A stretch of 64,000 nucleotides of DNA from Alteromonas sp. MMG017 (GTDB taxonomy: Bacteria > Pseudomonadota > Gammaproteobacteria > Enterobacterales > Alteromonadaceae), in NCBI RefSeq assembly GCF_018100795.1, contig NZ_JAGJDY010000001.1, forward strand, positions 186,001 to 250,000. Reading direction: 5' to 3'. Position 1 is the first letter of the stretch, and every line of letters starts with the position of its first letter. Of the stretch, positions 18,303 to 26,800 are shown piece by piece. The notes beneath the pieces were generated by a model, which ran no database searches, had not been told where the DNA came from, and saw nothing but the letters and a program-made list of their open reading frames with translations. Both the position numbers and the translations under genes were made by a program.

Positions 18303-19310
18303 ATGGCAAATATTAGAGATGTTGCTGATAGCGCTGGTGTTTCGGTAGCAACGGTGTCTCGGGCTCTTCAACAACCCGAGCGCGTTTCACCGAAAACCCG
18401 CTCAAAAGTGATGACGGCGGTTGAGCTAGTCGGTTACAAGCCTAACTTAATGGCGGTAAAGTTTCGTTCCGGAAAAACCCACAACCTTGTTGTGCTGGTT
18501 CCTACTGTCGCGAACGTGTTTTTTGCGCGTGTTATAAGTGGTATGCAAGAAACGGCAGCAGAATTGGGTTACTCAATTTTACTGGCAAACACCTTGGGTA
18601 ACCCTGATATTGAAAGCCATTACGCAAAAATGGTAAGTACTTCTCAGGCCGATGGATTAATTCAGCTACGAGCATTAAATCCTTTCGACGACAGCATGAT
18701 CAACGACAATGGGCTGCTGCCTATGGTAAACGCCTGTGAAGTTATTGATGAAGGTAAATACCCTACCGTAGCACTTGATAACCGTGCCGCGGCAAAAGCC
18801 ATGACTGAACATTTGTTAGGGTTGGGCCATACTCGAGTTGCGATGATAAAAGGCCCTCAGTCAAGCCCGCTTACGCAAGACCGTTTGTCGGGGTATAAAG
18901 ATGCGTTAAACGATGCCAATATTGCCTTCGACGACAGCCTGCTATTTCCTGGCGACTTCACGCTACAAGCGGGCTATAACGCAGGCGTAACTATTGCCCA
19001 ACAAGCGCAAAAGCCGACTGCTGTATTTTGTGAAAACGACGAAACAGCAATAGGTGCTATGCAAGCATTTAAACAAGCAGGCTTGCGTATTCCTCAAGAT
19101 ATTTCGGTAGCGGGATTTGACGATATTGCCTTTTCGGCATTTTGCGACCCACCGTTAACCACGATTGCCCAGCCAGCCGAAGAATTCGGCCGAACGGCAG
19201 TAAGCTTATTGATAGACCTCATTAACGGCAAAATTCGTAAAGCACCAAAAGTTATTATGCCGTTTGAACTCATTGCTAGAGGCAGTACTGGCCCAGCTCA
19301 CATTGTGTAA
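18303..19310 (+). CDS. LacI family transcriptional repressor
   Basis: A 335-residue LacI/GalR regulator. The N-terminal helix-turn-helix reads NIRDVADSAGVSVATVSRAL, followed by the hinge helix and a periplasmic-binding-protein-like sensor domain (VVLVPTVANVFFARVISGM, AVFCENDETAIGAMQAF, ISVAGFDDIAFSAF). It faces the sugar operon across an intergenic region with two LacI-like operators and precedes a second sugar isomerase gene by 31 bp. It most likely represses both directions until a sugar ligand binds. Confidence 0.93.
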   Translation: MANIRDVADSAGVSVATVSRALQQPERVSPKTRSKVMTAVELVGYKPNLMAVKFRSGKTHNLVVLVPTVANVFFARVISGMQETAAELGYSILLANTLGNPDIESHYAKMVSTSQADGLIQLRALNPFDDSMINDNGLLPMVNACEVIDEGKYPTVALDNRAAAKAMTEHLLGLGHTRVAMIKGPQSSPLTQDRLSGYKDALNDANIAFDDSLLFPGDFTLQAGYNAGVTIAQQAQKPTAVFCENDETAIGAMQAFKQAGLRIPQDISVAGFDDIAFSAFCDPPLTTIAQPAEEFGRTAVSLLIDLINGKIRKAPKVIMPFELIARGSTGPAHIV

Positions 19311-19341
19311 CAGCGCATAATGGCGCGTTAAGGAGAATGCT

Positions 19342-20223
19342 ATGTTTACCCCTTCCACCTTCACCCGCAGGCAGTTTATTCGCGCTGCAACCATAGGTGC
19401 AGGCTGCGCCGCAATACCCAGCGTATTTGCACATTCACATACAGCTAAGTCGTTAAACTCAAATGGTATGGCGAGCAATAGTATTGGATTACAGCTTTAT
19501 ACCCTGCGCGATATTATGAAAGTTAGTGTGCCTGCCACATTAAAATTAGTAGGCGCGGTGGGCTACAACGAACTTGAGTTCGCAGGTTACTTTGGCCATA
19601 GCGCCAAAGAAATTAGTACCATTCTAAAAGGCGAAGGATTAACTGCCCCGTCTGCTCACATTCAACTTGATGACTTTGATAACAACTTAGAGCAAGTGCT
19701 AGAAGATGCGCAAACCGTAGGTCATAAATACCTTGTGGTGCCTTGGCTTAGCGAAGCGCAGCGCGGCGTGGGCATAGCGCCTTACAAAGCGCTTGCTGAA
19801 AAACTTAACGTAATTGGTGAAGCCTGTAGTAAAGCCAATATTACATTGGCTTATCACAACCACGATTTTGAATTTGAAGTGCGTGATGGTGAAATACCGC
19901 TAGATGTACTTATTACTGAAACCGACTCTGATTTAGTATCTATGGAGCTAGATTTGTACTGGGCAGTTAAAGCCGGAAAAGACCCCGTAGATTACTTTAA
20001 GCAATACCCTGGTCGTTTTAAATTGTGGCATGTAAAAGACATGGCGACAGACGGTAGTTTTGCCGATGTGGGCACAGGCGTTATCGACTTTGAAACAATT
20101 TTTGCGAATGGAAAGCTGGCTGGAATTGAGCATAAATTTGTAGAACGGGATCAAACCGGCGATCGTATTGCCACTATTGAACAAGGCTATAAAGCGGTAA
20201 GTATGCTAAACAATACTTTGTAG
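19342..20223 (+). CDS. Tat-exported sugar isomerase/epimerase
   Basis: A 293-residue TIM-barrel protein with a twin-arginine signal (FTRRQFIRAATIGAGCAA). The body has the IolE/TIM barrel pattern: IGLQLYTLRDIM, ITLAYHNHDFEFEV, VSMELDLYWAVKAGKDP, FKLWHVKDMATDG and HKFVERDQTGD. AAGGAG precedes the ATG at 19342. It is probably co-transcribed with the LacI gene and is the second Tat-exported isomerase of this locus. Confidence 0.85.
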   Translation: MFTPSTFTRRQFIRAATIGAGCAAIPSVFAHSHTAKSLNSNGMASNSIGLQLYTLRDIMKVSVPATLKLVGAVGYNELEFAGYFGHSAKEISTILKGEGLTAPSAHIQLDDFDNNLEQVLEDAQTVGHKYLVVPWLSEAQRGVGIAPYKALAEKLNVIGEACSKANITLAYHNHDFEFEVRDGEIPLDVLITETDSDLVSMELDLYWAVKAGKDPVDYFKQYPGRFKLWHVKDMATDGSFADVGTGVIDFETIFANGKLAGIEHKFVERDQTGDRIATIEQGYKAVSMLNNTL

Positions 20224-20270
20224 CAAGACACTTTTAGCAAAGCGCTTTAGCAAAACCCTATATATCGTTA

Positions 20271-20307
20271 TGATAACGCCACCTTTATGTTGTAGGTGTC
20301 GTTATCA
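20271..20307. other. strong inverted repeat between the isomerase and DUF3392 genes
   Basis: Thirteen-base arms TGATAACGCCACC / GGTGTCGTTATCA with one mismatch and an 11-base spacer. No T run follows, so it is not a typical terminator. It may be an operator or an RNA hairpin in the DUF3392 leader. Confidence 0.5.
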
Positions 20308-20320
20308 TGAGTAATGCCGT

Positions 20321-20644
20321 ATGAACGAACTGTTCAGTGCCCTATCCCGCACGTTAAGCCCTTATTACGCCGAAATGAGCATCATGCTTATGGCCACCAT
20401 TTTAGTGGTGTACGGCGATATTATTAATAGCCATATAAAGCGTATTTTAGCCCCCTATCATTTCATACTACGGGTTAGCCTTTTTGTAGTGCTATGTGCC
20501 TTCGGTTATGGCGCATTAACCCTTTATGGTGCTCCTTTTCTGCATCATGTTATTGCATACCTTCCTTGGCAGTACCAAGGTGCAGGTTTTGTTTTTGCGT
20601 TTATGTTTATTGGTTTTTTGGCCGAGCGTAGAAGATACATATAA
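20321..20644 (+). CDS. DUF3392 membrane protein
   Basis: A 107-residue protein with three hydrophobic segments, matching the DUF3392 pattern (ILVVYGDIINSHIKRILAPY, then FVVLCAFGYGALTLYG) and ending in AERRRYI. Function unknown. It is found in marine gammaproteobacteria. It lies convergent with the lyase gene and is closed by a shared terminator. Confidence 0.8.
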   Translation: MNELFSALSRTLSPYYAEMSIMLMATILVVYGDIINSHIKRILAPYHFILRVSLFVVLCAFGYGALTLYGAPFLHHVIAYLPWQYQGAGFVFAFMFIGFLAERRRYI

Positions 20645-20680
20645 AAAAAGCGAAGCCCACTGGCTTCGCCTTTCTATTTT
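20643..20680. terminator. bidirectional terminator
   Basis: Stem GCGAAGCC / GGCTTCGC with a CACT loop, an A run on the left and a T-rich tract on the right, between the convergent DUF3392 and lyase genes. Confidence 0.82.
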
Positions 20681-20701
20681 CTAAGCGTACTTATGTGCGT
20701 A

Positions 20702-22327
20702 TTAATCTACATTTCGAATGTAGTTAATGCTTGAAAAGGTAAGTAGACTTTCAGTAATACCTTCACTGGCATAAAACGCAGCCCAGTCGTCTGAGTTGTC
20801 TACATCTTCCCTTGTTTCAGGATCTTGAGCTTGTAAGTAGTTACCGAATTTCAGGTAAGAATCGGTGCTGTCTTCAATAGTTCGCGAAAAAGACTCACCA
20901 AACGCTGAAACCGTCACATAACCATGGTCGTTAATAACTCTGAAATCGAAATTTTGACCGCTTACCATAGTGCCTAACAACTGCTTGTCTTCACCGGAAC
21001 CGTCTTCTCGTGCCAGGCGTACGTACACATCAAAAATACCATTACGAGCTACGCTGTCACTTTCTACGCCAGCATTTGTTGGAGTGAACCCTCCTTCACT
21101 GGTATCAGAAACGTATAACTTCATAATAGTGCCTGTGTCACTAGCATGATGCTGGGCAACAATAGCTTTTGAGCCATCGGACATTTCCACTTTTATGTTC
21201 GCTTGAAAGTCTTCAAACACGGCGGTCATTGCCACCCTTTTTTCTTGTTTTATTTTAAGCTCGTGACGCCAGCCGTTGCCGTTTGGCGTAACATGTTGCT
21301 CGCGTAAGGCATCAAACTCCATGGTGTCGCCCACACGTGGATCGGCACCCTCCATGTCCCAATCGCTCATATCAAAATTACCGGGAGTAGGGGTTGGTGT
21401 AGGCGTTGGATCAGGCGTGTTATCAGTATCTCCGCCGCAACCATAAATGTTGGTTTCAACAATGCTGTTCCACGTATTCGCCGAATTCTCTAACCCAGTA
21501 ATACGAACATAACGCGCATCAGAATCGGTCACATCGTGAGTTTCATAACCTGAACTTGAACCGCTTGACGCGCCTGAAAGTAACACGGCATTCCAGTTAC
21601 TGTTATTGGTAGACGTATGTACGTCGAAAAATGAACTACGGGTATTACCCTTAAACCATTTAACTTGTAATGCTTTTACCGTAGCCACTTCACCTAAATC
21701 GTAAGTAATCGTTTTGCCAGTGCCGTTGGAAGACCAACGCGACTCGTCCGTTAAGTCATTATCGATAGTATTTAATGGCCCGTGCCCATCGTTAGTGCCA
21801 TTGTCGGTTGCAGTACTAATGCTTAAGTTCTCGTTTCCTGAACACGTGGAATTACCTGGCGGCGTTGTAGAGCCAGCACTTTCCAGCGTGAAATTGTCGA
21901 ATCGACCTTCGCCGCCATAATAATTTGCATAAATTTTAACCGAAGTTGCAGAGCCTGAATTAAAGCTTACCGATACAGGTTCAAAATCGCTGCCGCCACC
22001 AGTTCTATTAAACCGCGTGCCGTTAACATCGGCACCGACTTTACCAATACCTTTTACGTACGCCTGCAAGGTGTAATCTGTGTTAGGTGTAACATCAACA
22101 TATTGCTCTACTTTGCCATTCGCACCGGAAATTTTAGCAGAGCTACTTCCTGCATAGGCGTTACCAGATACTGCGGAAGGGTCGGTATCGGTCCAACCAT
22201 CGAACCCACTTTCAAACCCTGGGTTATCGATAGATACCGAGGCTCCATGTACAAACGAGGTGCTTGCTAATGCAAGCGCAGTACCCACTACAAAAGAGAG
22301 TGATGTTTTTCGTGTCCTGATGTTCAT
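20702..22327 (-). CDS. secreted PL7-like polysaccharide lyase with two carbohydrate-binding domains
   Basis: A 541-residue secreted enzyme from ATG 22327 (AGGA ribosome site). It has a signal peptide ending HGA, a CenC-like binding module (about 28-155), an F5/8-type C (CBM32-like) module (about 160-300), a Pro-Thr linker (PTPTPTPTP), and a C-terminal alginate_lyase2-type domain. The catalytic motifs are WRHELKIKQ, AIVAQHHASD and YLKFGNYLQAQ, equivalent to the RxELR, QxH and YFKxGxYxQ signatures of PL7. The middle motif reads QHH rather than the usual QIH or QVH. The natural substrate may be alginate or another uronate polymer. Confidence 0.78.
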   Translation of the reverse strand: MNIRTRKTSLSFVVGTALALASTSFVHGASVSIDNPGFESGFDGWTDTDPSAVSGNAYAGSSSAKISGANGKVEQYVDVTPNTDYTLQAYVKGIGKVGADVNGTRFNRTGGGSDFEPVSVSFNSGSATSVKIYANYYGGEGRFDNFTLESAGSTTPPGNSTCSGNENLSISTATDNGTNDGHGPLNTIDNDLTDESRWSSNGTGKTITYDLGEVATVKALQVKWFKGNTRSSFFDVHTSTNNSNWNAVLLSGASSGSSSGYETHDVTDSDARYVRITGLENSANTWNSIVETNIYGCGGDTDNTPDPTPTPTPTPGNFDMSDWDMEGADPRVGDTMEFDALREQHVTPNGNGWRHELKIKQEKRVAMTAVFEDFQANIKVEMSDGSKAIVAQHHASDTGTIMKLYVSDTSEGGFTPTNAGVESDSVARNGIFDVYVRLAREDGSGEDKQLLGTMVSGQNFDFRVINDHGYVTVSAFGESFSRTIEDSTDSYLKFGNYLQAQDPETREDVDNSDDWAAFYASEGITESLLTFSSINYIRNVD

Positions 22328-22351
22328 GCAATTTGTCCTGTAATTAATGGT

Positions 22352-22363
22352 TTGGTAAACCAA
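22352..22363. promoter_or_regulatory. putative uronate-type GntR operator before the lyase
   Basis: TTGGTAAACCAA is a near-perfect palindrome differing by one base from TTGGTATACCAA, the core recognised by UxuR/ExuR-type GntR regulators. It lies 25 bp upstream of the lyase start codon, a position suited to repression. Confidence 0.4.
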
Positions 22364-22435
22364 TTAAAGTAATCGCAACAAAAAAGTTGTGACTAAAAAC
22401 GAAATTCATTTTTCGATACAGGCTAGAAATAAAGC

Positions 22436-22450
22436 TTACCAAAATGGTAA
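22436..22450. promoter_or_regulatory. second palindrome upstream of the lyase
   Basis: TTACCA / TGGTAA arms around AAA. It shares the TACCA / TGGTA half-sites with the element at 22352 and may be a second operator for the same regulator. Confidence 0.35.
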
Positions 22451-22820
22451 TACCAATGATCCAGCCCACATGTAAAATAATTAACCAAAAAACCAATAAG
22501 ATCAACACAAACCATTAACAAAATACTTACCAAAAAGTAAATTGATAGACTAAGGACTACTCAAAAGTGCAAAGACAATCAAACAAAATAAATATAAATC
22601 ATAAAGATAATTGCAACCTTTAAATTAATGTTCGAAAAATAGAAATGAGAATTATTTATAATAATAATTAACAAACTGGGCATAGTGGAAAAGTTTACAA
22701 GGCAAGAATCAGACAAAAAGAAATATAAATAACAACCAAAAACATTACCAATAAGTGCAAAATTGGTTAATAAAATTAATGTATGCGCTTTAATCTGACT
22801 TTTGTAGGAGGAATTTCGGT

Positions 22821-22977
22821 AATTAGACCTGATGTTCTGAACTGCGAGGCTCTTCAAAAGTACTGGAATACTGTTTAGGTGGTATACCCATGATGCGTTT
22901 GAATGTGGTCGAAAAATAGGACGGTCCTGCAAAGCCTACGCTAGTAGCTACCGAAATAACAGAAGCACCATTGGCTA
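22821..22977 (-). pseudogene. duplicated 3' end of the hybrid two-component regulator gene
   Basis: 157 bp align without gaps to 23807-23963, the end of the intact regulator gene, with about a dozen mismatches by eye. The reading frame is open and encodes the last 50 or so residues of the AraC domain (ANGASVISVATSVGFAGPSY onward) to the same stop codon. Upstream of 22977 the similarity ends abruptly and no start is available. It is a remnant of a second copy or a scar of recombination. Confidence 0.85.
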
Positions 22978-23000
22978 AGCCCCCACAAATTTGGAACGCC

Positions 23001-23330
23001 CTACTTTGCTTGTAAACTCAAAAAAAATGTCGTTGCTGAAAAGGCAAAAGAGACAAAGGAAGTAAAATAAAATACTTTTTCATCAAATTGATTTCGTTTT
23101 GTATTTTGAATAACTAAATTTTGTATGCTTGAAGATGTTGCAACGAGAATGAAGAAAATTGAATAAATGAACGAAAGTACGATAACTATAAAATGGTTCA
23201 ATCTCATCCAAAAAATAATGACATCAGCTTGACTGAGTAGAACCGATATTCCGAAGAACGCGCTCCACAAGACCATTAGTGAAAATAACACCGACTTTTT
23301 CAAACTTAAAATCGATTCTTTTATTAGCAC
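23001..23330 (-). CDS. small membrane protein of unknown function
   Basis: A 109-residue protein starting at GTG 23330 with AGGGG six bases upstream. It has three or four hydrophobic stretches (SVLFSLMVLWSAFFGISVLL, FIVIVLSFIYSIFFILVA, FVSFAFSATTFFLSL) and no recognised domain. It lies between the duplicated regulator 3' ends, 43 bp after another small membrane gene, and is AT-rich like the rest of the islet. Function unknown. Confidence 0.55.
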   Translation of the reverse strand: MLIKESILSLKKSVLFSLMVLWSAFFGISVLLSQADVIIFWMRLNHFIVIVLSFIYSIFFILVATSSSIQNLVIQNTKRNQFDEKVFYFTSFVSFAFSATTFFLSLQAK

Positions 23331-23373
23331 ACATTACCCCTATCCATTATTACTTGTTGATTAAAATCTATGT

Positions 23374-23553
23374 TTAGTCCTTTTTGGATATATAAAAAGA
23401 ACCATAGATAAAGGTCACAACCGTTGCTAATACAATCAGTGTTGTTCTAAGCCAGTCTATCGGTATAATCTTAACAACGGAAACTACCAATGCCCATAGC
23501 ACCATAGCCCCTAAAACTTTAGGGTAGTGTCTATATCTATTTCTTCTATTCAC
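23374..23553 (-). CDS. 59-residue membrane protein of unknown function
   Basis: A short ORF starting at GTG 23553 with AAAGG seven bases upstream. It begins with a basic stretch (NRRNRYRHYPKVLG), then two hydrophobic segments (AMVLWALVVSVVKII and TLIVLATVVTFIYGSFYI) and ends SKKD. The pattern is that of a two-pass inner-membrane protein with both ends inside. It probably forms a pair with the next gene. No family is recognised. Confidence 0.5.
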   Translation of the reverse strand: MNRRNRYRHYPKVLGAMVLWALVVSVVKIIPIDWLRTTLIVLATVVTFIYGSFYISKKD

Positions 23554-23808
23554 GTTAAACCTTTAAACTAATATAAATTTATATGTACGGTAATTTAACA
23601 CGCACTCTTAAGTGCTCTACTCGTCTATTAAATGGTTTGAAAAACCTAATCACATGTAAAACGCAGTCTACTTAAACCGCCTAATTTCAGCAGTATATAG
23701 TAAAACTTGTAAGAGTTTTTACTGGGTAAGAATTGTTAGTCAACTTGCCGATAAGCTGTAACGCTCGTGTGCTTTTAAATGACTTACTGGTGAAACAATT
23801 GCTGCTAA

Positions 23809-26800
23809 TTAGACCTGATGTTCTGTACTGTGAGGTTCTACTAATGTGCTGGAGTACTGTTTAGGTGGTATACCCATGATGCGTTTGAATGTGGTCGAAA
23901 AATAGGACGGTCCAGCAAAGCCTACGCTTGTAGCTACCGAAATAACGGAGGCACCATTGGCTAGTAGCGCTTTGGATTTGTCTATTCTGAATCGCGATAG
24001 AAACTCGCTGAAGTTGTAGTCAAATAGCTCTGAAAGCTTTCGGTTTAAACTTCTGGGGCTTATTAGCAATAAATCAGCAGCTTTATCCCTAGTAAAATAT
24101 TCATCTTGATAATTTTTTTCTAAAACAGAGATAAAGTTAAGGTAAAAAGCCATATCTTTTTCTGACAAAAGTTCTGGCAATAAAATACAACTGTCTTCGC
24201 TTTTATTCATGTCTGACGACGAGAGATTGTTCGATGGGGCTCGTTTTAATGCTACAAGATGCCTTACTCTGAGCATTAATTCTTCATCAGCGATAGGCTT
24301 AGTGAGCAAACAGTCTACATTCGCCTGTAAGGCTCTTTCTTTTGATTCATCATCTACTTTTGCCGTTAAAACAATAATGGGTAAATAATTTAAAGCATCA
24401 GTATCACGCAATTTTTCCACAAAGTTCAGCCCCCCCATAACCGGCATCATAAGATCGGTTATGACTAGGTTAACTTTGTGAGTCTGTAGAATATCTAGAG
24501 CCTGCTTTCCGTCTCTAGCCACAAGGCATTTGTAGGTCGAAGAGAATAACTTAAAAAGGTGATTACGAAGTTGACGGCTATCATCCACTAACAAGATAGC
24601 TGGCTTGTCTTCCCAATTACTATCAGTACTTTCATCTAAGTTTTGACTATTTAAAAGCTGTATATCATCTATGGGGAAAGTCGCTATAAACTTGGTACCT
24701 TTGCCTAGCGCACTGTCGACAGATATTTCGCCCTGATTCATAGCCACCAACTCTTTAACTAAAGACAGACCAATTCCCTCGCCTGTGGCTTCTGGAGATG
24801 GATCTATCCTTTTGTAACGCTTAAAAATTTCTTGGTGGTTAGACTCATCGATGCCTTTCCCATTATCCCGAACGCTAAGTGTTAGATTATCTTCGTCAAA
24901 AACGGCTGAAAATTTAATTATTCCATTGTTTTCGGTAAATTTAACCGCGTTAGTAATGAGGTTCCCAATAATCGACTCTAAGCTACCTTTTAAAAGTGAA
25001 ATAGTGCCTGTGCCTCGTGTACTTACATCGAGTACTTGGCGCTTTGTTTTCACTAATGAGTCTAAACTTGAAGCTATAATTTTAATATCATCTACAGAGT
25101 ACAACCTAAAGTTTTCTAGCGTTGAAGTACCCAGTTTGTCTACCGTATTCACTTGATCTAATAAGTTTTCCATTCTTTGAACATTGTGGACTAACGCCGT
25201 GATATTGAGCTTTTCTTTCTCTGAATCACTTTTCTTCGAATCACCTAACTCGCTCATAATGAGTTGCAGTGGCGTGCGAAGCTCGTGCGAGACATTACTG
25301 AAAAGCCGAATTTTGTTTTGTGCTAATGCTTCTATTTTATTCTTATGCTCAGCACCGTACCTACCTAATACCTTCTGTACCAGTGAAGTGTTAATAACCA
25401 TAGAGGCCACTAGTTTTAGATAGCCTTTTCGATATAAATAAACACACATAATCATAAGGATGGCATATAGAAAGTAGGCGTAGTGACTTAAGTAGAACGG
25501 TGGACTTATTTTGAAATGCAGAGAATTGATGGGGTATTCAAGGTTGCTATAGGGTGACTGTACCCGAGCTTGCAATTCAAAACTGCCATAGCCAATATCA
25601 GAAATAGCTAAATTCATACTTGATGCGTTATGAGTTTGCCAATCTTCAATATACCCGAGTATTCTAAATTCTAGTTTATGCTTGTAGCTTTCCACGTAAC
25701 TATTTGATGCGACACTGAAATCAAGTGTCTGATAGCTGCTATCAATAGTAAATTCAGAGTTCGAAAAAATAGGATATAAGGAGTCTACTTCACCCTCTTC
25801 ATTGAACCATTCGGCTTTGAGGAAAGATATTTGAGGTGCAACATTTGCATCACTCAAACTTTTGATAATTGCTTTCTCATTGATGCTATAAGCAAATCTA
25901 TCCCCCTCGATAATGATAGTATCATTTAGCTCGTGAATTCCTCCGAAATCAAAGTCGACATCCCAAATACCATTGTCGCTATCTAATTGATACAAATTGT
26001 CGTCACTCGTACTATAAAGAAAGAGCCCAATATTTGTAGTAAACCAGAAATTTCCATTGCTACTTAAAAGCCCCGCTCGAACAAATCTAATATCGGAATT
26101 ATTTAGTAATTTACTTTTTGAAATGTCACCAGTAGTACTATCAATTTCATTGAGTCCACTGCCAGAGGAGCACACCAAATAAGTATTATTAAATTCTATG
26201 ATGCAAGTGATTCTGCTCCATCCTGTCTCTGAGGGAGGCAAAACCTTCCAATTAAACTTAGACAGCTGAATGTGTATGGAACTGTCCGCGTCGAATCCCA
26301 TTAGCTCGCCAGAAGATAAGACAATAGAACTTTTTAGAAATGGGGGCGCATCAAATTCATCTAAAATTGAGGTTAAATCAGCTAGGTAATATTTCCATCC
26401 ATCATCTGTGAGGGCATAAGCATAGTATTTATCGTCACTTAAATTGATAATGTGATTGTGCGGGTTTGAGCAAAAACTTATTTCCCCTCTCTCTTTCAAA
26501 TAAATCTCTTCAAATTTAACTTCGTAACTATCTAGACATTTCGCGGCTTTAAAAGTGTGGGGACTTAAGGAGCCATTTTGGGTTTTCAACAAATAGCTAT
26601 TACTAGCATCTTTTATATACCCAACTCCCTCTGTCGTTATACCTGTTGATCTAATATTCTTTTGATAGATAACTTCATTTAAACTTAGATAGTTAACTGC
26701 CTTTTGAGAATCTGAAAACGCAATCACCCCTAATTGTGTTGATGCTAGAATCAACTCTCCGTTTCTTAGTTTATTGATTGCTACTATCGAGTGTATTGCA

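Larger units (their letters stand above)
22328..22820. other. AT-rich upstream region of the lyase gene
   Basis: About 490 bp very rich in A and T without a credible gene. It holds several copies of ACCAAAA/TGGTAA-like words, two of them palindromic, and must contain the lyase promoter. An ORF on the minus strand from 22932 is mostly out of frame with the regulator remnant and is not considered real. Confidence 0.6.

Noticed and set aside
22579-22932. 117-residue ORF on the minus strand
   Set aside because: It runs in another frame through the regulator remnant and AT-rich DNA, and has no family resemblance.
22978-23000. Possible integron attC site at the remnant junction (GGCGTTCC... GGGGGCTTAGCC)
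   Set aside because: It lacks the paired R and L boxes and the imperfect palindrome required for attC.
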